33,079 nt of DNA. It comes from Ruminococcus sp. Its GTDB lineage: Bacteria > Bacillota > Clostridia > Oscillospirales > Ruminococcaceae. Under the pieces are notes generated by a model. That model searched no databases. It saw nothing but the letters and a program-made list of their open reading frames with translations, and was not told where the DNA came from. The stretch covers positions 1 to 33,079 of the forward strand of contig JAFXDK010000013.1 of the NCBI GenBank assembly GCA_017521805.1. Direction: 5' to 3'. The stretch's first letter is position 1, and each line of letters opens with the position of its first letter. Below are positions 1 through 7,638 of this stretch, piece by piece. The position numbers and the translations under genes were made by a program.

Positions 1-1299
1 AGGTGAAGTCTCAAGACGTACAAGAACAACCTTCTCGCCCTTAGCGTTCCAAGCCTCAGCGTCCTCAGCTGTGAATACAACCTTACCGCAAGCAGCACCG
101 GGTGAAGCACCGAGTCCCTTGCCCATAGGAGTTGCAGCCTTGAGAGCCTTAGCATCGAACTGGGGGTGGAGGAGTGTATCGAGGTTTCTGGGGTCGATCA
201 TAAGAACAGCTTCCTGCTCACTTCTCATACCCTCATCAACGAGGTCGCAAGCGATCTTAAGAGCAGCCTGAGCAGTTCTCTTACCGTTTCTTGTCTGGAG
301 CATATAGAGCTTACCGTGCTCAACAGTAAATTCCATATCCTGCATATCTCTGTAGTGGTTTTCGAGAATACCGCAAACCTCTGTAAACTGCTTGAATGCC
401 TCAGGGAACTTTTCTTCCATCTGAGCGATAGGCATAGGAGTTCTAACACCGGCAACAACGTCTTCGCCCTGTGCGTTTGTAAGGAACTCACCCATGAGTT
501 TCTTTTCGCCTGTAGCAGGATCTCTTGTGAAAGCAACACCTGTACCGCAGTCGTCACCCATGTTACCGAAAGCCATCATCTGAACGTTAACAGCTGTACC
601 CCATGAATAAGGAATATCGTTGTCACGTCTGTAAACGTTAGCTCTGGGGTTATCCCATGAACGGAATACAGCCTGAACAGCTCCCATGAGCTGCTCCTTA
701 GGATCTGTGGGGAAGTCTGTACCGATCTTAGCCTTGTACTCAGCCTTGAACTGTCCAGCGAGCTCCTTAAGATCGTCAGCTGTAAGCTCAACGTCCTGAG
801 TAACGCCCTTCTTTTCCTTCATTTCGTCGATAAGCTCTTCAAAGTACTTCTTACCAACTTCCATAACAACGTCAGAATACATCTGAATAAATCTTCTGTA
901 GCAGTCCCAAGCCCATCTGGGGTTATTGGAAGCTTCAGCCATGTAATTTACAACGTCTTCGTTAAGGCCAAGGTTGAGGATAGTATCCATCATACCGGGC
1001 ATAGAAGCTCTTGCACCTGAACGAACAGAAACGAGAAGAGGATTCTCCTTATCACCGAACTTCTTACCTGTAACTTCTTCCATCTTTACGATGTACTCGT
1101 TGATCTGAGCCATAATCTCATCGTTGATCTTACGGCCGTCGTCGTAGTAAGCTGTGCAAGCTTCTGTAGAAATTGTGAAGCCCTGGGGAACAGGAAGACC
1201 CATGTTGGTCATTTCTGCCAGGTTTGCACCCTTACCGCCGAGGATTTCACGCATGTCTGCATTACCCTCGGAGAATAAATAACAATACTGATGTGCCAT
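1..1299 (-). CDS. ppdK: Pyruvate, phosphate dikinase, N-terminal part (runs off left edge)
   Basis: Catalyses the reversible conversion of pyruvate, ATP and phosphate to PEP, AMP and pyrophosphate in the cytoplasm; in anaerobes it often works in glycolysis. The translation from ATG 1299 begins MAHQYCYLFSEGN and soon shows GGKGANLAEM, the nucleotide-binding start of the ATP-grasp domain. SVRSGARASMPGMMDTILNL, a hallmark stretch of the family, follows. The frame stays open for 433 residues and leaves the window at VVLVRLETSP, just before the expected phospho-histidine domain, so the swivelling His domain and the PEP/pyruvate barrel lie outside. The family is usually about 875 residues, so roughly half is present. 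The start is set by GGAGG at 1307-1312. Only the gene's left end is missing; nothing looks broken. Confidence 0.96.
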   Translation of the reverse strand, partial: MAHQYCYLFSEGNADMREILGGKGANLAEMTNMGLPVPQGFTISTEACTAYYDDGRKINDEIMAQINEYIVKMEEVTGKKFGDKENPLLVSVRSGARASMPGMMDTILNLGLNEDVVNYMAEASNNPRWAWDCYRRFIQMYSDVVMEVGKKYFEELIDEMKEKKGVTQDVELTADDLKELAGQFKAEYKAKIGTDFPTDPKEQLMGAVQAVFRSWDNPRANVYRRDNDIPYSWGTAVNVQMMAFGNMGDDCGTGVAFTRDPATGEKKLMGEFLTNAQGEDVVAGVRTPMPIAQMEEKFPEAFKQFTEVCGILENHYRDMQDMEFTVEHGKLYMLQTRNGKRTAQAALKIACDLVDEGMRSEQEAVLMIDPRNLDTLLHPQFDAKALKAATPMGKGLGASPGAACGKVVFTAEDAEAWNAKGEKVVLVRLETSP

Positions 1300-1359
1300 T
1301 GGTATTACCTCCAATATAATCTTAGTGCAGGACAAACAGAAGTATGTCCGCTTACAATA

Positions 1360-1388
1360 ATTATAACATATTTGGAAAAAAAAAGCTA
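1360..1388 (-). promoter_or_regulatory. Possible ppdK promoter
   Basis: A perfect -10 (TATAAT, 1360-1365) lies 60 bp upstream of the ppdK start. At 17 bp spacing the -35 position holds only TAGCTT, a poor match. A hairpin built on GGACA/TGTCC (about 1330-1349) would lie in the 5' leader. Confidence 0.4.
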
Positions 1389-1491
1389 TATAGAAAAAAC
1401 AAAAAAATAGCAGTTGATTTCTCAACATTTTGTACAAAAAAACAATGAACGTCCAATATCTGAACAATTCAATACAAAATTGAAAATCCGC

Positions 1492-1546
1492 AAAAGAAAA
1501 AAGCGATTTTCACCGGCACCCTCTCATTTTGCCTTTGAAAACCGCT
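1492..1546 (-). terminator. Intrinsic terminator
   Basis: On the - strand a 10-bp stem (AGCGGTTTTC with GAAAATCGCT, one G-U pair; 1537-1546 and 1502-1511) is followed at once by a T-rich tract (1492-1501). It would end leftward transcription before the ppdK promoter. Confidence 0.65.
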
Positions 1547-1880
1547 GATTCCATTACACCTCCGCACACCCTCAATATGCAGAAGTTTCCGGTAGGTACT
1601 TGCAATACCATTGCAGCTTAGCCATAGAACGTAAATTGTAGAATAAAATTCACTGTTTCCGTCCGTTTTAGGCGATTAAACATATTATAGGCATTAATGT
1701 TTAATATCGGACAGTTTGTAAATATTTAGAATAAATAATCGTTCGTTTTGTCGGCGGAGTTTAATAACCGACGGCTCATTAAATTCATGCTGCATTACCG
1801 TGTTCACAGGACACATAAAATGTATCTTTTGAAAATCCAAAGGAAATATGCCTGTATTTCGGCAGGAATCCCTTTCGATA
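1492..1880 (-). ncRNA. Candidate small RNA (or tiny-peptide transcript) of about 390 nt
   Basis: A good promoter (1886-1914) and a strong intrinsic terminator (1492-1546) on the same strand bracket about 390 bp with no convincing long gene. The only longer frame (1694-1897) would start at a TTG inside the promoter and lacks a ribosome binding site. Two tiny frames lie near the 3' end. One is 17 codons (ATG 1625 to stop 1572, MAKLQWYCKYLPETSAY) without a ribosome site. The other is 14 codons (ATG 1554 to stop 1510, MESAVFKGKMRGCR), with CCTCC/GGAGG at 1559-1563 but only 4 nt from the ATG. I do not recognise a known RNA family. It could equally be a decayed gene remnant. Confidence 0.35.
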
Positions 1881-1885
1881 TGTTT

Positions 1886-1914
1886 ATTATATTCCAAAGT
1901 TCCCTTGTATTCAA
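1886..1914 (-). promoter_or_regulatory. Sigma-A-type promoter for the candidate small RNA
   Basis: TTGAAT (1909-1914), 17 bp spacer, TATAAT (1886-1891), reading leftward. The -10 is perfect and the -35 matches four of six positions. Confidence 0.5.
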
Positions 1915-2260
1915 GGGATAATATTGCTTTGATTTATTACTATATTGCTATTATAAGTTAACACAAAAATATTATATTTTCATTAATATATTTTTAATTT
2001 TTACATATACATTTCGTATTAAAAATGCAATAAAACAATATTCATTTTCTTTTCTTTGACTTTTAAAAGGCGCATTTTCCGCAATATATAGTCAATTCAC
2101 AGCAATAAAATATGCAGCATTTTTATATATCGTATAATTCTGATTTATTTCGACAAATTGTAAATCCACGCACTCATTTCAAGGTGTTTTATTTAACTTA
2201 ATTAAGTTTCAAATATTTTTTACAAAATTACATATTTTTTTATTTTAACAATTATATCAA
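1915..2260. other. AT-rich intergenic stretch, no gene seen
   Basis: Very AT-rich DNA with frequent stops on both strands. The only structure I see is a 14-bp perfect palindrome, AACTTAATTAAGTT, at 2195-2208, which could be an operator or chance in AT-rich sequence. Confidence 0.5.
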
Positions 2261-2290
2261 TGTAAAAGGAGCCTTGCGGCTCCTTTTACA
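2261..2290 (-). terminator. Hairpin terminator after the helical protein gene
   Basis: A perfect 13-bp stem (2261-2273 with 2278-2290) with a 4-nt loop begins right after the stop codon at 2291. The A/T ends of the stem supply the short U-rich 3' arm; there is no long extra U-tract. Confidence 0.75.
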
Positions 2291-3004
2291 TCAAGCGATA
2301 CCCTCTGCGGCATCTGCTATTCGTTTTTCATAATACTTCTCAGTCCACCCGTGTTCAAAGCTCTTGAAAAGCTTCATAGCCGCATAGGCATTTTCAACGG
2401 CATTACCTATGCTTGCCTCATCACCCGATTTCGCACATATATATACACCTGCGATAAGAATTTCCAACAAGATTGCGTCATTTCGCCCCTGCGGCTTATA
2501 TCCGAATCCTTTGAGAAGTCGGAAAGCAGAATTATAATGTTTGGCGGCACAATCAGTATATGAAAGGGCAATATACATAGCCGCTTTCTGCCTCATACTC
2601 ACCTTTTCAGAATGAAGCTGCATGAAATTAATATGCTCGGTACGGAATTCCTCAGCATCACGCCAGTTTCCAACCTTACTCTTGACAAGAAGCGCGGCAA
2701 TACAGTATCTGAATTTTTCCTCGGAATTGAGTTTTTTCTCCATATCCTCAAGCTTTGTAAGGAAAAAAGCAGCAGATTTGTAATCACGCACCTTATCGTA
2801 AAGACGGACAGTCTGAAGAATATCTCCTGGGGCAGGCTTTTTTGCATTCAGCACAAAGAAATCAGCATATTCCGCAGCAAGAGCTTTGGTATAACCATTC
2901 TGACAGAACTCATTATAGAGATCACTGTATTTTTTTTCGGTTTCACTTGATTTTTTGGCAAAAGTAATTTTTTTATAGTGTTCACGTTCCTGTGGCGACA
3001 GCAT
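2291..3004 (-). CDS. Hypothetical all-helical, TPR-like protein
   Basis: I do not recognise this family. The 237-residue product is rich in Ala, Lys, Glu and Tyr and reads as repeated amphipathic helices, for example around KSAAFFLTKLEDMEKKL and MRQKAAMYIALSYTDCAAKHY. This resembles TPR or other helical-repeat scaffolds. It has no signal peptide or membrane segment, so it is probably cytoplasmic. The ATG at 3004 is chosen because GGAG at 3013-3016 is 8 nt upstream; an in-frame TTG at 3010 is only 2 nt from that site. It is a single-gene unit with its own promoter (3043-3071) and terminator, divergent from the two-component system. Any functional link to its neighbours is unknown. Confidence 0.8.
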   Translation of the reverse strand: MLSPQEREHYKKITFAKKSSETEKKYSDLYNEFCQNGYTKALAAEYADFFVLNAKKPAPGDILQTVRLYDKVRDYKSAAFFLTKLEDMEKKLNSEEKFRYCIAALLVKSKVGNWRDAEEFRTEHINFMQLHSEKVSMRQKAAMYIALSYTDCAAKHYNSAFRLLKGFGYKPQGRNDAILLEILIAGVYICAKSGDEASIGNAVENAYAAMKLFKSFEHGWTEKYYEKRIADAAEGIA

Positions 3005-3042
3005 ATTCAACGCTCCTTTTTATACAGATTTCATTTAATATT

Positions 3043-3071
3043 ATTTTAACACAAATCCTAAACATAGTCAA
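3043..3071 (-). promoter_or_regulatory. Promoter of the helical protein gene
   Basis: TTGACT (3066-3071), 17 bp spacer, TAAAAT (3043-3048), reading leftward, about 40 bp before the chosen start codon. Confidence 0.6.
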
Positions 3072-3163
3072 TATTTGTTTATAGTTTTGTAAGTTTTTTG
3101 GTAATATGCACAAAAAACATGATGAAAATTCTATATTATAAAAAAATTAATTTTATTTATTTT

Positions 3164-3192
3164 AAGACTATTTAAAGGAAATATGATATAAT
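3164..3192 (+). promoter_or_regulatory. Possible promoter of the two-component operon
   Basis: A perfect -10 (TATAAT, 3187-3192) with a weak -35 (AAGACT, 3164-3169) at 17 bp. A poor -35 would fit a promoter that needs an activator, but that is inference. Confidence 0.45.
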
Positions 3193-3236
3193 ATAGGTAG
3201 AATACCGTAATATGTCGGTTTTATTCGGAGGATTAT

Positions 3237-3905
3237 ATGAAAATACTTGTTATTGAAGATGAAATCCAGCTTGCCGACGCATTATGCGAGCTGCTGAAAA
3301 GAAATATGTATTCCGTTGATGTCTCATACGACGGCATAAACGGACTTGATAACGCTCTAACAGGGCTGTACGACTGTATTCTTCTTGATATCATGCTTCC
3401 AGGAATGAACGGGATTGATGTTCTTAAAAATATCCGCAAAGAGCGCATAAGCACTCCCATACTTCTCCTTACAGCAAGAAGTGAAGTCAGCGATAAAATT
3501 GCAGGTCTGGACTGCGGTGCCGACGATTACCTCACAAAGCCATTTGTAACAGGAGAATTACTTGCCCGTGTCCGTGCGCTTACACGAAGAAAAGGTGAAA
3601 TTGTGGACGAAAACCGCCTTGAATTCAAAGAACTCAGCCTTAATAAAAACACCTGTTCCATAAGCTGCGGCGGAAATGAAGTAAAACTCAGCCTTAAAGA
3701 ATACAACGTTATGGAAATGCTTATTGCAAATCCCGGACAGATTCTGCCGAAAGAACGTATTATTGAAAAAATCTGGGGTAGCGAAAGCGATGTAGAATAC
3801 AACAACATTGAAGTATACATATCATTCCTGCGCAAGAAAATATCCTCTGTTTCTGCCGATGTCCAGATTAAGACAGCCCGCGGAATAGGCTATTTCATTG
3901 AATAG
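3237..3905 (+). CDS. OmpR/PhoB-family response regulator
   Basis: A 222-residue DNA-binding regulator, phosphorylated by the kinase encoded next to it. The receiver domain (about 1-115) has the acidic pair E8/D9, the phospho-acceptor D51 in LLDIMLPGMNG, the switch region LLLTAR around 77-81 and the conserved K101 in TKPF. The C-terminal half (about 128-222) is a winged helix of the OmpR type, with the family motifs LSLKEYNVMEMLIANPG and NIEVYISFLRKKI and ending RGIGYFIE. The ATG follows GGAGG closely. The stop is 11 bp from the kinase start, so the two are co-transcribed. By position, the pilus operon that converges on it is the obvious candidate target, but no binding site is proven. Confidence 0.95.
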   Translation: MKILVIEDEIQLADALCELLKRNMYSVDVSYDGINGLDNALTGLYDCILLDIMLPGMNGIDVLKNIRKERISTPILLLTARSEVSDKIAGLDCGADDYLTKPFVTGELLARVRALTRRKGEIVDENRLEFKELSLNKNTCSISCGGNEVKLSLKEYNVMEMLIANPGQILPKERIIEKIWGSESDVEYNNIEVYISFLRKKISSVSADVQIKTARGIGYFIE

Positions 3906-3916
3906 GAGGGATATCT

Positions 3917-5797
3917 TTGTTCAGAAAGGTACAGCTGAAATTTTTCGGAATCATCACAGCTATACTCATTGCAATATTCATCGGTGTTCTCAGCTCCATA
4001 AATATCATAATGGACGTTATCATGGAACGTCAGACAAAAGTTGTTCTGCAGCAGGTAGCGTCGGGGGTTGAATACAACAACAAAACCGAAACATTTTCAT
4101 TCAAGAATCCGAACAAGCAAAAGGAAGAACCCAGAAAAAGCAATAAACCGCCTGTAACCAAAGCTCCGATTCAGACAACCACACAGACGGAAACAACAAC
4201 GACTATTGTAAATATAACCGAGGCAAAATCTGTGGAAACAAGTATGGTTACAACAACTGTCCCTCCACAGACTGCTACTGAGGATCCGATTGAAATCCCT
4301 GTAACAGAAGCTCCTACAGAACCGCCAACAGAATTGCCGCGCACAGAGCTGGTCAAGCCGACAGAGCCTCCGCCTGTGGAAAAACCACCGCATAACGAAG
4401 GCGGTAATAACGGCGGCGGAGAAAATCAGCCTCCTCCGCAGGAACAGCCCACAGAGCCGAATCAATGGGAAAATCCGTGGGGTAATCCATGGGAAAATCC
4501 GTGGGCAAATCCATGGGAAAATCCGTGGGGCAATCCATGGGGAAATCCGTGGGCAAATCCATGGTATAACTGGGGAAACAATGGAGATCAGTGGAATTGG
4601 GACGGTCAGAATCAAAACAATGCTCAGCAGCAGAGCTCATGGGGCGGAATAAATCCTGTAGCCAATACCATGTTTGTGCCTGTTCTCAACGAATATACCA
4701 TATCTGTAACAAACACAAAGCCAAAGTTCACAGAAAATTCTCCCCCTCATCCTACCGACCCACAGACCGCCGATGATTTCGTTGAGCCTGTTCCGAAATC
4801 CCTAGGCTCTATTGAATTTTTTGTTATCATGGCAGACAATGACGGCAAATTCACAGCTTCAGCAAACAACGACGGAATGTCTGTTGAACTTGCACAGGAG
4901 TACATAAACGAAATAATTAAAGACAACAATACCATAGGAATGACAAGAAATCACAGCTATTGCGCGGAAAAGAAGCCTAACGGCACTCTCATGGTGCTCA
5001 CCGACAGAACAGCTGAAATTGAAATGATGCGTAAACTCAAGCGTATTACCATTATTGTGGGAATAATCAGTATAATTTTCCTTTCAGTTGCAGCTTATTT
5101 CCTCAGCGGATTGATTGTTCAGCCTTTGAAAGATACCTTTGAAAAGCAGAAACAGTTTATTTCCGATGCAAGTCATGAGCTTAAAACTCCTCTTACTGTA
5201 ATTTCAACAAACGCAGATGTACTGTCAGGAGAAATAGGGAATAACAAATGGCTCAATTATATCCACGACCAGACAGACAGAATGAACGTACTTGTAAACG
5301 ACCTGCTGAACCTTTCCAGACTTGAAAACAGCAATCGAGATTTTATTACAAGCGAATTCGACCTGAGCCGTGCAGTTACAAACGCCGCACTTCCCTTCGA
5401 ATGTCAAGCGTTTGAAAGCAAAAAGAATTTCGTCCTGAATATCGAGGAGGGTATCAGAATAACGGGCAGTGAGCAACATATCAAGCAGATGACAGGAATA
5501 TTCATAGACAATGCGCTGAAATATTCCAAGGACGGTGGAACAGTACGCGTCTCCCTCACCAAAGAAGAAAACAAGGCTGTACTTGTGGTATACAATACTG
5601 GAAGCGGAGTCCCTGAGGAAGATGTTGACAAACTGTTTGAACGTTTCTACCGAAGTGATGAATCCCGTGCCCGCACAACAGGCGGATATGGTCTCGGTCT
5701 TGCAATTGCTAAATCAATTATTGACAAGCACAAATTCAAAATTCAAGTAGAAAATCAAGAGGGCAGAAGCATCAGCTTTGTTGTAACTATGCAATAA
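3917..5797 (+). CDS. Membrane sensor histidine kinase with Trp-rich NPW repeats
   Basis: A 626-residue sensor kinase starting at TTG 3917, six bases after AGGAGGG. Transmembrane helix 1 is about 8-30 and helix 2 about 376-398. Between them lies an outer domain of roughly 345 residues: a Pro/Thr/Glu-rich stretch (about 55-175), eight tandem NPWx units (186-216), a Trp/Asn/Gln-rich tail and a small folded part around 290-370. Inside the cell are the H box SHELKTP with H420, the N box IDNALKYS (about 530), and the G box GGYGLGLAIA (about 588). All key kinase residues are present. The outer domain is far larger and more aromatic than in ordinary OmpR-partner kinases and is the likely ligand-sensing part. 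A Trp-rich surface suits polysaccharide or cell-wall binding; that is inference. Confidence 0.95.
   Translation: MFRKVQLKFFGIITAILIAIFIGVLSSINIIMDVIMERQTKVVLQQVASGVEYNNKTETFSFKNPNKQKEEPRKSNKPPVTKAPIQTTTQTETTTTIVNITEAKSVETSMVTTTVPPQTATEDPIEIPVTEAPTEPPTELPRTELVKPTEPPPVEKPPHNEGGNNGGGENQPPPQEQPTEPNQWENPWGNPWENPWANPWENPWGNPWGNPWANPWYNWGNNGDQWNWDGQNQNNAQQQSSWGGINPVANTMFVPVLNEYTISVTNTKPKFTENSPPHPTDPQTADDFVEPVPKSLGSIEFFVIMADNDGKFTASANNDGMSVELAQEYINEIIKDNNTIGMTRNHSYCAEKKPNGTLMVLTDRTAEIEMMRKLKRITIIVGIISIIFLSVAAYFLSGLIVQPLKDTFEKQKQFISDASHELKTPLTVISTNADVLSGEIGNNKWLNYIHDQTDRMNVLVNDLLNLSRLENSNRDFITSEFDLSRAVTNAALPFECQAFESKKNFVLNIEEGIRITGSEQHIKQMTGIFIDNALKYSKDGGTVRVSLTKEENKAVLVVYNTGSGVPEEDVDKLFERFYRSDESRARTTGGYGLGLAIAKSIIDKHKFKIQVENQEGRSISFVVTMQ
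4472..4564 (+). repeat. 12-bp tandem repeat encoding (NPWx)8
   Basis: Eight 12-bp units in frame, each encoding NPW plus one of E, G, A or Y. The Trp-adjacent codon alternates CCGTGG and CCATGG, so the real unit appears to be 24 bp, suggesting expansion by slippage or unequal exchange. Confidence 0.9.
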
Positions 5798-5801
5798 GAA
5801 A

Positions 5802-5838
5802 AAACACCTCAAAGGCGTAAAAGCTCTTTGAGGTGTTT
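5802..5838. terminator. Bidirectional terminator between kinase and pilus operon
   Basis: A perfect 13-bp stem (5802-5814 with 5826-5838) around an 11-nt loop, with A/T runs on both sides. It serves the kinase gene from the left and the last sortase gene of the pilus operon from the right. Confidence 0.85.
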
Positions 5839-5866
5839 ATATTTAGAGGTGACCTTTATACCAATA

Positions 5867-6508
5867 TTATTCAATTTCAACCGCCCGAACAGTAACCCTG
5901 CTTTGACCGCTGAGAGTACAGGTAAACAGCGTCATATCCCAAGAATCAGCAGAACCGAAATCCATACCGTTAATGTCCCTGCCGTCAAGCTGGATAATTT
6001 CGGTGATTTCATATGTGTGTATTCTGCCGTCCGCCTCTGTAAATGTAAATATTTCTCCGCCTCCCAGTTCAGATAATCTGCCGAAATGAGACCAGTAATT
6101 ATGTGCCGCAATGATAACATCTCCATCTGCAACACTTCCCTTGTATCTGCAAGGCGAAACATCAAGATTTACGTAGCTCCATTCGCTCATGACAGGAAGA
6201 TTCAGTTCCAGAGCAGGAATTGAAACGATTCCTATATATCCCTTTTCAGCAATAGATATAGTAGGCTCAACTTTTGCTTCTGTAACAGGCTCGATGTCAT
6301 ATTCTGCGAGAATATCACTGCCTGTTATAGCTTCGGTAGCCGGTTCAGTAGGCGATGGAGGGATAATCTCCATAAGTTCATTAAGCACTGATTGTGCCGC
6401 TTCACCGCTCTTTTTATTCTCATTTTTATTGTATAAAACGAGGGACAGCGCCGCAATAAGCAGAGCTGTCCCCAGAACTACACAAAATAATCCGTGTTTT
6501 TTATTCAT
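5867..6508 (-). CDS. Small sortase, probably the pilus-to-wall anchoring transpeptidase
   Basis: A 213-residue membrane-bound sortase. An N-terminal membrane helix (about 6-26) is followed by a Pro/Thr linker and the sortase barrel (about 88-213). The catalytic His136 lies in AAHN, Cys197 in TLFTC and Arg204 in GQSRVTVR. It lacks the second, C-terminal membrane helix and the lid segment of class C polymerases, so it is not a second polymerase by shape. It resembles class D/E or housekeeping-like enzymes; I cannot fix the class by eye. Its ATG overlaps the end of the upstream pilin gene by 8 bp (ATGAATAA), so translation is probably coupled. As the last gene of the operon, beside the Thr-rich basal pilin, it is a good candidate for linking the finished pilus to peptidoglycan. 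Confidence 0.9.
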   Translation of the reverse strand: MNKKHGLFCVVLGTALLIAALSLVLYNKNENKKSGEAAQSVLNELMEIIPPSPTEPATEAITGSDILAEYDIEPVTEAKVEPTISIAEKGYIGIVSIPALELNLPVMSEWSYVNLDVSPCRYKGSVADGDVIIAAHNYWSHFGRLSELGGGEIFTFTEADGRIHTYEITEIIQLDGRDINGMDFGSADSWDMTLFTCTLSGQSRVTVRAVEIE

Positions 6509-7637
6509 CTTCGTCCCTCTTTGAGCCGCTGATTATTCTTGTACCTGCCGCAATAAGAACCAGACCGCCTATTGCCATTACAGGCACAGGCCACCATAAT
6601 TGTCCTGTCTGCGGAAGCTTCTTTGATGTAGTTGTTGTTTTTGGGGAAGTTTTTTTAGTTGTTACAGCTGTTGTAGCCGTAGTTGATGATGTAGTTGTAT
6701 CAGTTGCAGAGCTTGATTCAGAGGTACTTGTAGCCTCGTCACCGCCAATCTGATAGCTAACTGTTGTAGTTGTATTAGTATCTGTAGTAGTAGTTGTTGT
6801 TGTGGTGGTTGTGTTCGGAGGAGGGAAATTTGCCTCCCAATCGAATTCAAATCCGGGAACATATGTGTTTACAACGATATAATTCACACCGTCATTCTTG
6901 TAAACAATACAGCAACCCTCGGGGATTTTACGTTCAATAACTGTCCATTTAACACCCGCTTTATCGCTCCATTCGTAATTCCAATTGTTAGTCTCGGAAA
7001 GACGTACCGTTTCATAGAATTTGTAATCGCGGTAAATATCAATAACAATTTCGTTGGGCTTGCGTGGGAGATTCTCATCATTTTCCCAGATTTTCTGGAC
7101 GTTGAATTTTTGAACGCCGTCTGAATCCGCAGCTGTTGGCATAATTTTTGTATATATCGTCATTTCAGATTCTTTCTCAGCGTTCATGACAACAATAGAG
7201 GAAGTCGGAATATACGTTGTTTCTCCGTCTACGTAGTTCTTGGCGGCAATAAGATACAGACCGTCCTCCAGATTCTTGAAAGTAATAGTGCCATCATTTT
7301 TGGAGTTTCCGCTTCCTGCTGATTTAAGCTTGAATGTAAAAGCATAATCAGTTAAAGTTGAAGCGGCATCTGCAAGCCCTGAGGCTGTGAGGTCGCTCAT
7401 ATCAACGGGATATTTTGCAAAATCTCCTTGAAGGGTTATTTTTTCGCCGTCAAAAGTACCGATACGGAAAATTTCCCAACGCATACCCTTAACAGGCTGT
7501 CCTTTCACCTCGTTGATAAGAGTGATTGTTCCGTCGGATTTAGCCGTTGCGGTTGTACAAAGACAGCTCAGACATAGCAGTAAAGCCATTCCCAAGACTA
7601 TTAAAGCTGAGCCGACTTTTTTGCTTATTTCTGTCAT
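6501..7637 (-). CDS. Minor/basal-type pilin with Thr-rich stalk and LPQTG anchor
   Basis: A 378-residue secreted wall-anchored protein. It has a signal peptide (about 5-32) and an N-terminal prealbumin-like domain (about 36-165). A Cna-B domain follows (about 177-262) with a complete isopeptide set: K182 in VQKIW, E235 in TVIERK and N257 in VVNTY. A Thr-rich stretch (about 272-340) then leads to LPQTG (341-345), a membrane helix and an RDEDE tail. A Thr/Pro-rich tail next to the sorting signal is typical of basal pilins that cross the wall. The ATG at 7637 is chosen for its GGAGG at 7644-7648; a longer frame upstream has no such site. It starts 1 nt after the class C sortase gene ends. Confidence 0.9.
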   Translation of the reverse strand: MTEISKKVGSALIVLGMALLLCLSCLCTTATAKSDGTITLINEVKGQPVKGMRWEIFRIGTFDGEKITLQGDFAKYPVDMSDLTASGLADAASTLTDYAFTFKLKSAGSGNSKNDGTITFKNLEDGLYLIAAKNYVDGETTYIPTSSIVVMNAEKESEMTIYTKIMPTAADSDGVQKFNVQKIWENDENLPRKPNEIVIDIYRDYKFYETVRLSETNNWNYEWSDKAGVKWTVIERKIPEGCCIVYKNDGVNYIVVNTYVPGFEFDWEANFPPPNTTTTTTTTTTDTNTTTTVSYQIGGDEATSTSESSSATDTTTSSTTATTAVTTKKTSPKTTTTSKKLPQTGQLWWPVPVMAIGGLVLIAAGTRIISGSKRDEDE

Positions 7638-7638
7638 C

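Noticed and set aside
1694-1897. 67-codon frame on the - strand
   Set aside because: Starts at a TTG inside a promoter-like site, has no ribosome binding site, and the product matches nothing I know.
2195-2208. 14-bp AT palindrome as an operator
   Set aside because: Far from any mapped promoter and made only of common AT steps; chance is likely.
4097-4640. Long - strand frames opposite the kinase's repeat region
   Set aside because: Shadows of the low-complexity Pro/Thr/Trp coding sequence; no start signals.
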